From AG-12 sp027319585 (lineage in GTDB: Bacteria; Chloroflexota; Dormibacteria; Aeolococcales; Bog-877): 64,000 bases of DNA. The position numbers were made by a program, and so were the translations under genes. The stretch spans positions 70,992 to 134,991 of the forward strand of contig DAHVMY010000001.1 of the NCBI GenBank assembly GCA_027319585.1, read 5' to 3'. Positions 17,272-25,850 of this stretch are shown here, one piece after another. The first letter of the stretch is position 1, and each line of letters begins with the position of its first letter. The notes under the pieces are model-generated. The model was not told the origin of the DNA and did not search any database. It saw only the letters and a program-made list of their open reading frames with translations.

Positions 17272-17517
17272 GTTGGGGGATCCTCAGGCGCGTGAACTGC
17301 TTCGCCACCGATTATTCGGTCCGCCCATGGAGCTTGGGCACACCCTGTTGCAACGGCGCCGGGCGCAACCGGGTTACCCGGTGCTCCCCATCACCTGGCA
17401 GCTCCGCGAGCCGCGGCTGCGCTGGTTTCGATTATAGCCCAAAATCTGCCTGAATCAACCAACAATTTTGCGGCCGAGGCCGAGCTGGGCGGCGCGGCTG
17501 GCGTACCGTGGACGAAA

Positions 17518-17555
17518 TTTGCGCAAAACCCGGACAATCCGACTCCCTTGTCCGG
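17518..17555 (+). promoter_or_regulatory. Adjacent operator-like palindromes upstream of pdhA
   Basis: TTTGCGCAAA (10-bp perfect palindrome) is followed after 2 bp by CCGGACAA-N10-TTGTCCGG (8-bp arms, 26 bp overall). They sit about 70-105 bp upstream of the -10 box. Two adjacent perfect dyads in a non-coding spacer suggest binding sites for dimeric regulators, but no regulator gene is adjacent. Confidence 0.4.
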
Positions 17556-17622
17556 TCCCCGAGCGCTCCGCGGGCCGATCCGAGCCCGGTCGCGGCCCCG
17601 AGGACCGCGGTGTCGGTCTCTG

Positions 17623-17628
17623 TAAACT
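17623..17628 (+). promoter_or_regulatory. -10 box for leaderless pdhA
   Basis: TAAACT with a 6-nt purine-rich gap (GGGGGA-like) before the ATG at 17635. The gap is too short to act as a normal leader with a ribosome site. Confidence 0.5.
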
Positions 17629-17634
17629 GGGGGA

Positions 17635-18747
17635 ATGCCCACCAACTCCAAAGCCCCCTCGACTGCTCGCAGCCGCTCGCGCCGGCGCACGCCCGACCCT
17701 TTGCCATTCGGACTGACCGCCCAGGAGTGCCGGGAGATGTACCGCAAGATGGTGCTGATCCGGCATTTCGAAGACCATGCCGCCGAGGCCTACGCCCAGG
17801 CCAAGGTGGGGGGCTTTTTGCATCTGTACATCGGGGAGGAGGCGGTGGCGGTGGGAGCGTTGGCGGCGGCCCGCCCGGACGACCACGTGCTGGGTCACTA
17901 CCGCGACCACGGCTACGCCCTGGCGCGCGGCTGTGACCCCAAGGCCTGCATGGCGGAGCTGTTTGGGCGCGAGACCGGACTGTGCCACGGCCGGGGCGGC
18001 TCGATGCACCTGGCGGAGGCTTCGCGGCACTTCTGGGGAGGTTACGCCATCGTCGGCTCCCACATCCCGATCGGGGCGGGCATGGCCTACGCGATGCAGT
18101 ACCAGCAGCGCGAGCAGGTGGTGCTGGACTTCTTTGGGGATGGCGCGACCGGCAACGGGATCTTCCATGAGGGGCTCAACATGGCGGCCCTCTGGAATCT
18201 GCCCGTGGTCTTCATCTGCGAGAACAATCTCTATGGAATGGGCGCCACCTTGGCCGAGGAATCTCCGGTCAAGGACATGATCATCAAGGCCGAGGGCTAC
18301 ACCATGCCGTCGGTCCAGTGCGACGGCATGGACGTGCTCTCGGTGTACGAGGCGGTCCGGCAGGCAGCCGACCACTGCCGCAGTGGCAAGGGCCCGTTTT
18401 TCGTGGAGGCTTTGACCTACCGTTTTCGCGGCCACTCCATGGCCGACCCCGAGTTGTACCGTGACAAGGAGGAGGTGCGGCGCTGGCGCGAGCTGGATCC
18501 CATCCCTCGGTTCGGCCAGTTTCTGGTGGAACACCGCGTCTCCAGCGAACAGGAGCTGGCGCAGGTGATCGAGGATGCCGAAGCGGAGATGCTGGAGGTG
18601 GTGCGGTTCGCCGACGAGTCGCCGTGGCCGGACCCCTCCACCATCGACCGGTGGATCTACGCCAAGCCGCTGGACGGATCGGCGGATGACACGGCCGCGG
18701 CGCCGCTGCCGGCCGAGTCCGCCCCCGGCGTCGGGTTGGGAGCCTGA
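17635..18747 (+). CDS. pdhA: Pyruvate (2-oxo acid) dehydrogenase E1 component, alpha subunit
   Basis: The TPP-dependent decarboxylase subunit of the 2-oxo acid dehydrogenase complex. 'MYRKMVLIRHFEDHAAEAYA' is the standard opening. 'HYRDHGYALARG' and 'GRGGSMHLAEASRHFWGGYA' line the active site. The TPP fold starts at 'FFGDGATGNGIFHEGLNMAA' and closes with 'ICENNLYGMG'. The phosphorylation-loop homologue 'TYRFRGHSMADPELYRDKEE' is intact. At 370 aa, with short disordered ends, it is closest in look to the PDH/acetoin type. First gene of a four-gene operon encoding the whole complex, from a leaderless-type promoter. Confidence 0.93.
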   Translation: MPTNSKAPSTARSRSRRRTPDPLPFGLTAQECREMYRKMVLIRHFEDHAAEAYAQAKVGGFLHLYIGEEAVAVGALAAARPDDHVLGHYRDHGYALARGCDPKACMAELFGRETGLCHGRGGSMHLAEASRHFWGGYAIVGSHIPIGAGMAYAMQYQQREQVVLDFFGDGATGNGIFHEGLNMAALWNLPVVFICENNLYGMGATLAEESPVKDMIIKAEGYTMPSVQCDGMDVLSVYEAVRQAADHCRSGKGPFFVEALTYRFRGHSMADPELYRDKEEVRRWRELDPIPRFGQFLVEHRVSSEQELAQVIEDAEAEMLEVVRFADESPWPDPSTIDRWIYAKPLDGSADDTAAAPLPAESAPGVGLGA

Positions 18748-18749
18748 GA

Positions 18750-19730
18750 GTGGCCGAGCTCACCTACCGAGAGGCGGTCCGCAGTGCGATGCGTGAGGAG
18801 ATGCACCGGGATCCCAGGGTCATTCTGATGGGGGAGAGCATCACCGGCTACGGCGGCTCGTACGCCGTGACCAAGGGTCTGGTGGAGGAGTTTGGCCCCC
18901 AGCGGGTCATGGAGACCCCGATCGCGGAGGCCGGCATCGTCGGATTCGCGGTGGGCGCGGCGATGGGCGGCCTGATTCCGGTGGCCGAGCTCATGACGGT
19001 CAACTTCGCACTGCTGGCACTGGATCAGATCGTCAACAGCGCGGCGAAGTTCCACTACATGTTCGGGGGGCAGTTCTCCGTCCCTCTGGTGGTGCGGACG
19101 GTCTCCGGCTTCGGTCAGCTGGGGCCGACCCACTCCCAGACGTTTGAGGGCTGGTTCGCCTCGGTGCCGGGCCTCAAGGTAGTGATGCCGGCGACGCCGG
19201 CCGACGCCAAGGGACTCCTGCTGGCCTCGATGCGTGACCCCGACCCGGTGATCTTCATCGAGCACAGCCTGCTGTACAGCACCCGGGGCGAGGTCCCAGC
19301 CGATGTCGACGCTGGCGTCGAGGTGCCAATCGGCAAGGCCCGGACGGCGCGGGAGGGGACCGACGTCACCCTGGTCGGCTACTCGCGGATGCTACTGCAG
19401 GCGATGCATGCCGCCGAGGTCCTGGAGCGGGAGGACGGGATCTCCTGCGAGGTGATTGATCTGCGCACCCTGCGCCCGCTCGACTACCCCGCCATGGTCG
19501 CTTCGGTGCGGCGCACCCACCGCCTGGTCCTGTGTGGCGAGGACTGGCGGACCGGGGGTTTCGGGGCCAGCCTTTTGGCGGAGATGCAGGATCGCTGCTT
19601 TGACGATCTGGACGCGCCGGTGCAGCGGGTCGCGATGCGGGACGTCCCGCTGCCCTATTCGCGCCAGCTCGAACGGTCTTTGATCCCCGCCAGTCAGCAG
19701 ATAGTGGACGCGGTGAGGCGCCTCAGCTGA
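18750..19730 (+). CDS. pdhB: Pyruvate (2-oxo acid) dehydrogenase E1 component, beta subunit
   Basis: Partner of the alpha subunit, completing the E1 heterotetramer. The N-terminus 'ELTYREAVRSAMREEMHRDP' and 'VILMGESITGYGGSYAVTKG' are typical, 'ETPIAEAGIVGFAVGAAMGG' holds the catalytic Glu region, and 'SVPLVVRTVSG' and 'VIFIEHSLLY' are conserved. It begins with GTG 2 bp after pdhA ends and its TGA overlaps the E2 start (TGATG). The 326-aa length is normal. Confidence 0.93.
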   Translation: MAELTYREAVRSAMREEMHRDPRVILMGESITGYGGSYAVTKGLVEEFGPQRVMETPIAEAGIVGFAVGAAMGGLIPVAELMTVNFALLALDQIVNSAAKFHYMFGGQFSVPLVVRTVSGFGQLGPTHSQTFEGWFASVPGLKVVMPATPADAKGLLLASMRDPDPVIFIEHSLLYSTRGEVPADVDAGVEVPIGKARTAREGTDVTLVGYSRMLLQAMHAAEVLEREDGISCEVIDLRTLRPLDYPAMVASVRRTHRLVLCGEDWRTGGFGASLLAEMQDRCFDDLDAPVQRVAMRDVPLPYSRQLERSLIPASQQIVDAVRRLS

Positions 19731-21067
19731 TGGCTTACCGCGTCACCATGCCCCAGATGGGCTACGACATGACCGAGGGGACGATCAATCGCTGGCTGGT
19801 GGAGGAGGGGTCCCGGGTCGAGCGCGGGGATGTCATCGCTTCCATCGCCACCGAGAAGGCCGACATCGACATCGAGGCCTATGCGAGTGGGGTGATGCGC
19901 AAGATCATCGCCCAACCCGGGGCCAAGGTTCCGGTCGGGGGTGAGATCGCGATCATCGCCGAGGCCGATGAGGACATCAGCCAGGAGCTCGCAGCCCCCC
20001 AGGGGGCGGCGCCCGAGGCCCCGGAGCCGGCACCGGCCACCGCGCCTTTGGCAGAGAGCGGGTCACCGGCTCCGGCTGAGCAGGTGCCGGCCAGCCCGGT
20101 GCCCGCGCCCGCCGAGTCCGTACCCCTGCCGGACTGGACCCAGCACCTGAGCCCCGCCGAGACGGCCGGCGCAGAGCCCGAGGCCGGGGTCCGGGTCAAG
20201 GCCAGCCCCCTGGCGCGCCGCCGCGCCCGCGAGCTGGGCATCGATCTCAGCCGGGTGAGGGGCAACGGACCGGAGGGCAGGATCACCGCAGAGGATGTGG
20301 AGGCGGTCGCCCGCTCGGGCGGGGTAGCGGTGGTGGCCAGCGCCCCCCCAGGCTCGCTGGCGATGGCCGATCCCACCGATCCCAGCCAGGTGGTGAAGGT
20401 GAGCCGGATGCGGGAGGCGATCGCCCGGCGCATGTCCGAGGCCAACAGCACCATCCCGCACTTCTACCTCAGCACCAAGGTGGACATGGACCGCTTGGTC
20501 CGGCTGCGGCAGGAGCTCAACGCGCTCAACGATCCGGGAACCCCGCGCTTCTCGGTGACGGACTTCATCATCCGGGCGATGGCGCTCACTCTGCAGCGCT
20601 ACCCCCAGCTGAATGCCGCCTACATCGGAGGGGAGCTGCGCCAGTTCTTCTCCAGCAACATCGCTTTGGCGGTCGCGGTCCCCGACGGGCTGGTGGCTCC
20701 GACCCTGCGAGCCTGCGAATCACTCTCCTTTGCGGAGCTGGCCCGCCGGGCCCACGACCTCGCCGAGCGCGCCAAGAGCAATCGTCTGCGCCCGGAGGAG
20801 ATGGCCGGGGCCCACACCGCGATCAGCAACCTCGGCATGTTCGGGGTCAGCCAATTTGCGGCCATCGTGACCCCGGGGCAGGGGAGCGTCCTGGCGGTGG
20901 GCGAGGTGACCGAGCAACCGGTGGTGCACGACGGCGAGCTCGCCGTCGGCCGGGTGATGGAGATGACCCTTTCCATCGACCACCGGGTCACCGACGGGGC
21001 CCAGGGCGCGGAGGCGCTCGGCTACCTCCGCTGGTGCCTGGAGCATCCCACAGCCTGTCTCATCTGA
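19730..21067 (+). CDS. pdhC: Dihydrolipoyl acyltransferase (E2)
   Basis: Core of the complex: transfers the acyl group from lipoyl-lysine to CoA. Domain order is one lipoyl domain (residues about 1-78; lipoylation site in 'ATEKADIDIEAYASG'), an Ala/Pro/Glu-rich linker (about 85-140), a peripheral-subunit-binding domain ('ASPLARRRARELGIDLSRVR' to 'GPEGRITAEDVEA') and a catalytic domain with 'LSIDHRVTDGAQGAEAL' (catalytic HRxxDG) and 'GAHTAISNLGMFG'. 445 aa. It starts in the stop of pdhB and is followed 41 bp later by E3. Confidence 0.94.
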   Translation: MAYRVTMPQMGYDMTEGTINRWLVEEGSRVERGDVIASIATEKADIDIEAYASGVMRKIIAQPGAKVPVGGEIAIIAEADEDISQELAAPQGAAPEAPEPAPATAPLAESGSPAPAEQVPASPVPAPAESVPLPDWTQHLSPAETAGAEPEAGVRVKASPLARRRARELGIDLSRVRGNGPEGRITAEDVEAVARSGGVAVVASAPPGSLAMADPTDPSQVVKVSRMREAIARRMSEANSTIPHFYLSTKVDMDRLVRLRQELNALNDPGTPRFSVTDFIIRAMALTLQRYPQLNAAYIGGELRQFFSSNIALAVAVPDGLVAPTLRACESLSFAELARRAHDLAERAKSNRLRPEEMAGAHTAISNLGMFGVSQFAAIVTPGQGSVLAVGEVTEQPVVHDGELAVGRVMEMTLSIDHRVTDGAQGAEALGYLRWCLEHPTACLI

Positions 21068-21108
21068 GCGCTGCCGCATCAGCGCGAGCCGAACTTGAGG
21101 GAGTTGCA

Positions 21109-22479
21109 ATGAAGGATCTGGCGATCATCGGCTCGGGCCCCGGAGGTTACGTGGCGGCGATCCGGGCGGCGCAGCTGGGCATGGCGGTGACCCTGATCGA
21201 GGAGCAGGAGACGCTGGGGGGAATCTGCCTCAATTGGGGTTGCATCCCCTCCAAGGCGCTGCTGCGAAACGCCGAGGTGCTCCGCCTGATCCAGGAGGCT
21301 GACCATTTCGGCATCGAGACCGGCCAGGTGCGCTCCGACTTCGGCCAGGCGATCTCCCGGAGCCGGGAGGTGGTGACGAGGCTGGTGAACGGGGTCGCGT
21401 TCCTAATGCGCAAGAACGGCGTGGAGGTGGTCCGGGGGCGGGGTCGCCTCCTGTCGGAGCAGACGATCGAGATCCAGCCCTCGGGCCAGACCGTGGCCGC
21501 CTCCCAGATCGTCATCGCGACCGGGGCGCGCCCCAAGGTGTTGCCGGGGCTGGTGCCGGATGGCCGCACCACCTTCACCTACCGGGAGGCGCTGGAGCTG
21601 CGCCAGCTCCCCAAGAGCTGCGCGATCGTGGGGGGCGGCGCCATTGGGGCGGAGTTCGCCTATGTCTACTCCTCCTACGGAGTCCAGGTCACAATCGTCG
21701 AGGCTTTGCCGCGACTGCTTCCCCAAGAGGATGAGGACGTCTCGAAGGAGGTCACCCGGCAGTTCGAGCGCAAGGGCATTGGCGTCAAGACCGGCAGCCT
21801 CATCCAGCGGGCGGCGCGAGGTGGCGCCGGTTGGCAGCTGAGCCTGGAGAGCGGGGAGGTGGTGGAGGCGGAGATGGTCCTCACCGCCACCGGGGTCCAG
21901 GCGAACGTAGAGAACCTGGGACTCGAGGAGCTGGGCGTCAGGGTGGAAGGTGGGGTGATCAAGGTGGACCAGCACCTGCGCACCAACGTGCCTGGAGTCT
22001 TCGCCATCGGAGATGTGACCGGACCGCCGCTGCTGGCCCACGCCGCCAGCGCCGAGGGCGTGATCGCGGTGGAGACGGCGGCCGGGCGCGAGGTCGAGCC
22101 ACTGGACCATGACCTGGTCCCGCGCTGCACCTACTGCCAGCCGCAGGTGGCGTCGACCGGGCTCACTGAGCAACAGGCCAAGGAGCGGGGCTACCAGGTC
22201 AGGGTCGGCAAGTTCCCCTTCTCGGCGAGCGGCAAGGCGATCGCGATGGGAGACACCACCGGTTTCGTGAAGACCGTCGTGGACAGCGCCACCGGAAGGC
22301 TGCTGGGGACCCACGCCGTGGGAGCGGAGGTCACCGAGCTCCTGCCCGAGATGGTGATGGCTGCCTGGTCCGGTGTGCGTGCCGACCAGTTCGAGGCTCT
22401 GGTGCACGCGCACCCCACCCTTAGCGAGGCGCTCAAGGAGGCGGCGCTCGCGGCGGATGGCCAGGCGATCCACATCTGA
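21109..22479 (+). CDS. lpdA: Dihydrolipoyl dehydrogenase (E3)
   Basis: Flavoprotein disulfide reductase that reoxidises the dihydrolipoyl group with NAD. 'IIGSGPGGYVAAIRAAQLG' binds FAD. 'LGGICLNWGCIPSKALLRN' has the redox-active Cys pair (C-x4-C). 'AIVGGGAIGAEFAYVYSSYG' binds NAD, and 'GVFAIGDVTG' is the second FAD motif. The C-terminal dimer interface 'VHAHPTLSEALKEAAL' holds the catalytic His-x4-Glu. ATG 21109 has a GGGAGT-type site upstream. 456 aa. Last gene of the operon; it converges on the F420 gene 14 bp away. Confidence 0.95.
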   Translation: MKDLAIIGSGPGGYVAAIRAAQLGMAVTLIEEQETLGGICLNWGCIPSKALLRNAEVLRLIQEADHFGIETGQVRSDFGQAISRSREVVTRLVNGVAFLMRKNGVEVVRGRGRLLSEQTIEIQPSGQTVAASQIVIATGARPKVLPGLVPDGRTTFTYREALELRQLPKSCAIVGGGAIGAEFAYVYSSYGVQVTIVEALPRLLPQEDEDVSKEVTRQFERKGIGVKTGSLIQRAARGGAGWQLSLESGEVVEAEMVLTATGVQANVENLGLEELGVRVEGGVIKVDQHLRTNVPGVFAIGDVTGPPLLAHAASAEGVIAVETAAGREVEPLDHDLVPRCTYCQPQVASTGLTEQQAKERGYQVRVGKFPFSASGKAIAMGDTTGFVKTVVDSATGRLLGTHAVGAEVTELLPEMVMAAWSGVRADQFEALVHAHPTLSEALKEAALAADGQAIHI

Positions 22480-22493
22480 CTTGGGCGGCTGGT

Positions 22494-23165
22494 TCAGATT
22501 CCGGTGATCCGGACTCCGGTCCTGGCCCGGTGGATGCGGTTCAGGGTCAGCAGGAGCGGGGTGATGCCCTCACAGGCGGCGGCGCTCGCCAACCCCCCTG
22601 CCAGGACCGGCCTCAAACCTGGGATCTCGGCCACGAGCGCAGCCACCTGATCGCAGGCGGGGCGGTCGTCGCCACAGATGAGGACATCCTCGTCCAGGGG
22701 GCGTTGAAGTCTCAGCAGCTGGCCGGCGGCCACGGTGTGGAGGGCCCCCACCACTCGGGCACCGGGGCACGCCGCCTGGACCCTCTGCGCGGCCGATCCC
22801 TCGGGCGGATGGATGGCGGTCGGCATCCCGTCCTCGAACTCCATGGGGACCGCGGTGGAGACGAGCACCTTGGAACCGTCCAGCCCCGTCAGTTCCGCGA
22901 GCTGGGACCCCAGCGCCGCGTAGGGGACGGCCATCACCACCAGGTCGGCGGCGTCCACCGCCTGCTGGTTCCCCATCCCCACGATCGGGGCCGACCCCGG
23001 TGGCAGGGTGGCCATCAGCTCGGCCGCACAATCCTCGGCGCGGACCAGGCTGCGAGACCCGAGCCAGACCCGGACCCCCGCCGCCGCCCATCGGGCCGCG
23101 AGCCCGCGTCCCATGGGGCCGGTGCCGCCCACCACCGCCACCGCGCCCGGGCTTGACGCTGCCAT
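22494..23165 (-). CDS. npdG: F420H2:NADP oxidoreductase (NADPH-dependent F420 reductase)
   Basis: Transfers hydride between NADP and the deazaflavin coenzyme F420. The N-terminal Rossmann motif 'VAVVGGTGPMGRGLAARWAA' followed by 'VWLGSRSLVRAED' (Ser-Arg for the NADP 2'-phosphate) is typical, as are 'ADLVVMAVPYAALGSQL', 'KVLVSTAVPMEF', 'VVGALHTVAAGQL' and 'ICGDDRPACDQVAALV' ahead of the C-terminal helical domain. ATG 23165 has GGAGG 8 nt upstream, which decides against the Met 8 codons earlier. Its presence implies that the organism makes F420. Shares a short bidirectional control region with the gene at 23226. Confidence 0.85.
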   Translation of the reverse strand: MAASSPGAVAVVGGTGPMGRGLAARWAAAGVRVWLGSRSLVRAEDCAAELMATLPPGSAPIVGMGNQQAVDAADLVVMAVPYAALGSQLAELTGLDGSKVLVSTAVPMEFEDGMPTAIHPPEGSAAQRVQAACPGARVVGALHTVAAGQLLRLQRPLDEDVLICGDDRPACDQVAALVAEIPGLRPVLAGGLASAAACEGITPLLLTLNRIHRARTGVRITGI

Positions 23166-23212
23166 CGCTGATCCTCCAGATGTGGGCATGATCGGTATCC
23201 CGGCCCCTTGTC

Positions 23213-23218
23213 TACGAT
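23213..23218 (+). promoter_or_regulatory. -10 box for the leaderless gene at 23226
   Basis: TACGAT with a 7-nt gap to GTG 23226. It favours this start over the TTG at 23208, which would lie upstream of the predicted transcript. Confidence 0.45.
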
Positions 23219-23225
23219 AGAGACC

Positions 23226-23690
23226 GTGAACCAGGCCGCCGCGACCTCAACCGACAGTGCGTCGGTGCCCGTCGCGCCACAGGCGGCTGGCCCCGGCCGT
23301 ACCTGGGCCATCGCTCCGGGGCTTTCCGCACGACTATATTCTCGGGTCGAGCTCGCGCCCCTTCAGACGGCGTATCAGGCCGGCGGGGGCACCGGAGAAA
23401 TCGGCGAACTGGCGCCGGCCGTCATGCTGCTGCGAGAGGTCGGCTGCGAGCTGCCTCGCCCCTGGGCCCGCCTCGACGACCTGCGTCTGGAGTCAAGAGG
23501 TGTGCTGTGGGCGCTGCGGGTTCGCCACCGGGTGGGCTGGGAGCTCGACGCCGGGCCCGGGGTCGCCCTGCTCCAGGCGGTGGCAGGGGACGATCGTGCT
23601 CAGGGCGGGCCCTCCGCGGCGGCGGTGGTGCTACAGGTTCCCGCCGCCTGGGATGAGGTTCTGGGCGGGACCGGCTCCTCTCCCGCATGA
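23226..23690 (+). CDS. Unknown protein coupled to the ChlI-ChlD fusion
   Basis: 154 residues, no family recognised. After a low-complexity Ala/Ser/Thr-rich N-terminus (about 1-30) comes a predicted alpha/beta region ('PAVMLLREVGCELPRPWARL', 'GVLWALRVRHRVGWELDAGP'). No signal peptide, cysteine cluster or membrane segment. Its stop overlaps the ATG of the following chelatase-like gene (ATGA), so the two proteins are probably made in fixed proportion and may act together. The start is taken as GTG 23226, 7 nt after a TACGAT box. Confidence 0.5.
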   Translation: MNQAAATSTDSASVPVAPQAAGPGRTWAIAPGLSARLYSRVELAPLQTAYQAGGGTGEIGELAPAVMLLREVGCELPRPWARLDDLRLESRGVLWALRVRHRVGWELDAGPGVALLQAVAGDDRAQGGPSAAAVVLQVPAAWDEVLGGTGSSPA

Positions 23691-25810
23691 GCATGACCGC
23701 CAGCGGCGCTCCGTTTCGGCTGCCGAGTTGGTCCGCGGTCGTCGGCCAGCCTCGGATGAAGCTCGCGCTGCTGCTGGCCGCCATCGACCCCGCCATCGGG
23801 GGCGTCCTGATCCGGGGTGAGCGGGGGACCGCCAAGTCCACCCTCGCCAGGGCCCTGGCCGGGGTGCTCCCGCCCCGCCGGGTGGTAGAGGGCTGCGCCT
23901 ACTCGTGCGACCCGGAGGATCCCTGGCGCTGCCCCGACTGTCGGGCCCGGCTCGCCGAGGACGGTCGCCTGCCCTTCAGGGAGGTGCCCACCCAGGTGGT
24001 GGAGCTGCCTCTGGGCGCCTCCGAGGACCGAGTCGTGGGAAGCCTAGACCTGGAGGCCGCGGTGCGCGAGGGGCGCCGGGTCTTCCAGCCTGGGCTGCTG
24101 GCGGAGGCCAACGGACAGGTGCTCTACGTCGACGAGGTGAATCTGCTGGACCACCATCTGGTGGACGTGCTGCTCGATGCGGCCGCCATGGGGGTGAATG
24201 TGGTGGAGCGCGAGGGGATATCGGTGGCGCATCCTTCCCACTTTGTCCTGATTGGCACCATGAACCCTGAAGAGGGAGATCTGCGCCCGCAGCTGCTGGA
24301 TCGCTTCGGTCTCTGCGTTGACGTGGAGGGGCTGCGGGATCCGGCGCAGCGGGTCCTGGTGATGCAGGCCAGCGATCTCGATGACGCGCGCGAGCGGGAC
24401 CGCGACGCCGCGTTGGCCAAGGAGCTGCGCCGCGCCCGGGCTCTGCTGGGACGGGTGGTCGTGCCACCTCAGCTGGTGCGGACGGCGGCCGCGATCGCGC
24501 TCGACCAGCAGGTGGTCGGTCACCGCGCGGACCTCGTCCTCTACCGAGCGGCGCGGGCGCGCCGGGCGCTGCGGATGGCCCAGGGTGACGGGGACGAAGA
24601 CCCGACCGTGAGCCTGCAGGACCTGCTGGAGGTTTCCGATCTGGTCCTGGTGCACCGGCGGCGCTCCAGTGGCAGTGGCGGCATCCCCGCCCAGGCCGGC
24701 GAGTCCGCGGACTCCTCGGAGCCGGCCGAGTCCGGGTCTCTTGCCGAGGCTTCGGACGAGTCCATGGCCGCAGCCGGAGCCGATGAGGTGGGAGATCAGG
24801 ATGAGGGATCCGCCTCCGAAGCCGTCAGCTCCAGCGTCGGCGCCGATCAGGAGGGGGGGGCGAGCACGGGCAGCCCGGGACCGGGGCGGGACACGGAGGT
24901 CGAGGTGGCCGATGCCGCGCCCAGCGGCCGGATCCAACTCCCGCGCGAGCGGTTGCGGCGGCACGGCAGCGGAAGGCGCAGCCAGACCGCTTCCCGCGAC
25001 CATCGTGGGCGCTATGTGGGGGCCACGGTGGTGGAGAAGACCACGGATCTGGCTCTGGACGCCACCCTCAGAGCGGCCGCGCCCCACCAGCGCAGCCGTC
25101 GCAGTCAGCACGCCAAGCCACCCGAGCTGGCGATCAGCCTCGAGCGGCGTGACCTGCGTCAGAAGATCCGCCAGCGGAGGATCGGCAATCTGATCGTCTT
25201 CTTGGTGGATGCGTCCGCCAGCATGGACGCCGAACAGCGCATGGACGCCACCAGGTCCGCCATCCTGGCCCTCCTCAAGGACGCCTACGTCCGTCGGGAC
25301 CGGGTCGCCATGATCTCGTTTTCTGGGCGGGTCGCCCGCACGGTGCTGCGCCCGACCGCCAGCGTCGATCTGGCGGAACGCCAGCTCAGCCGGCTGGCGG
25401 TGGGGGGAACCACACCCCTCACCCAGGGGCTGGTGGCCGCACTGGAGATGATCCGCAGCGAGCGCATGCGCGACCCGGAGGTGCTGCCGCTGCTGGTCCT
25501 GATCAGTGATGGTCGCGGGAACATCAGCATGCGTGGCGAGGAGCCTTTGGTGGAGGCTCAGCAGGCCGCTGCCCAGGTGCGGCGCGAGCAGATCCGGGCC
25601 CTGGTGATCGACTCCTCCCGTGACCACCTCTCGCCCTCGTCCCCGCTGCCCATGCCGGCCGCCCCGGGCGGGGCCCGCCTGGCGGGATATGCCTTCAACG
25701 CCTGTGCCGACCTGGCGGAGCGGATGGGAGCGCAGTATTTCGGGCTCTTCGACGTCTCCGAGCAGGGGATCCTGCGGCCGGTGGCCGAGGCCCTGCGGCG
25801 ATCCGGGTGA
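23687..25810 (+). CDS. ChlI-ChlD fusion: AAA+ ATPase with C-terminal VWA domain (metal-chelatase-like)
   Basis: 707 residues. Residues about 10-330 form a BchI/ChlI-type AAA+ ATPase: 'LIRGERGTAKSTLARAL' (Walker A), an inserted Cys motif 'CAYSCDP' with 'CPDCRARL', 'VLYVDEVNLLDHHLVDVLLD' (Walker B), and 'GTMNPEEGDLRPQLLDRFG' (sensor/arginine finger). Then an acidic Ser/Glu/Asp/Ala-rich linker (about 330-420), typical of ChlD. The C-terminus (about 500-700) is a VWA domain with an intact MIDAS motif: 'LVDASASMDAEQ' (D-x-S-x-S), the Thr in 'GGTTPL' and 'LISDGRGN'. Magnesium and cobalt chelatases need this motor plus a large ChlH/CobN subunit, which is not in the window. The metal, or even a chelatase role, is therefore inferred only. 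Confidence 0.8.
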   Translation: MSMTASGAPFRLPSWSAVVGQPRMKLALLLAAIDPAIGGVLIRGERGTAKSTLARALAGVLPPRRVVEGCAYSCDPEDPWRCPDCRARLAEDGRLPFREVPTQVVELPLGASEDRVVGSLDLEAAVREGRRVFQPGLLAEANGQVLYVDEVNLLDHHLVDVLLDAAAMGVNVVEREGISVAHPSHFVLIGTMNPEEGDLRPQLLDRFGLCVDVEGLRDPAQRVLVMQASDLDDARERDRDAALAKELRRARALLGRVVVPPQLVRTAAAIALDQQVVGHRADLVLYRAARARRALRMAQGDGDEDPTVSLQDLLEVSDLVLVHRRRSSGSGGIPAQAGESADSSEPAESGSLAEASDESMAAAGADEVGDQDEGSASEAVSSSVGADQEGGASTGSPGPGRDTEVEVADAAPSGRIQLPRERLRRHGSGRRSQTASRDHRGRYVGATVVEKTTDLALDATLRAAAPHQRSRRSQHAKPPELAISLERRDLRQKIRQRRIGNLIVFLVDASASMDAEQRMDATRSAILALLKDAYVRRDRVAMISFSGRVARTVLRPTASVDLAERQLSRLAVGGTTPLTQGLVAALEMIRSERMRDPEVLPLLVLISDGRGNISMRGEEPLVEAQQAAAQVRREQIRALVIDSSRDHLSPSSPLPMPAAPGGARLAGYAFNACADLAERMGAQYFGLFDVSEQGILRPVAEALRRSG

Positions 25811-25837
25811 GCGCGAGGCCGGCCTGCCGGGCTCTGC

Positions 25838-25843
25838 GACAAT
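25838..25843 (+). promoter_or_regulatory. -10 box for the leaderless chlI-like gene
   Basis: GACAAT with a 7-nt gap to the ATG at 25851, inside the 40-bp spacer after the fusion gene. It suggests that the second ATPase can be transcribed on its own. Confidence 0.4.
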
Positions 25844-25850
25844 CACTCTT

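Larger units (their letters stand above)
17272..17634. other. Intergenic spacer with several inverted repeats
   Basis: 363 bp without a convincing gene between two divergent units. It contains ACCGA-N4-TCGGT (17307-17320), CCGGGT-T-ACCCGG (17369-17381), the palindrome TTTGCGCAAA (17518-17527) and CCGGACAA-N10-TTGTCCGG (17530-17555). A locally AT-rich patch at 17425-17465 interrupts the GC-rich background. The right end carries the pdhA -10 box. Confidence 0.6.
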
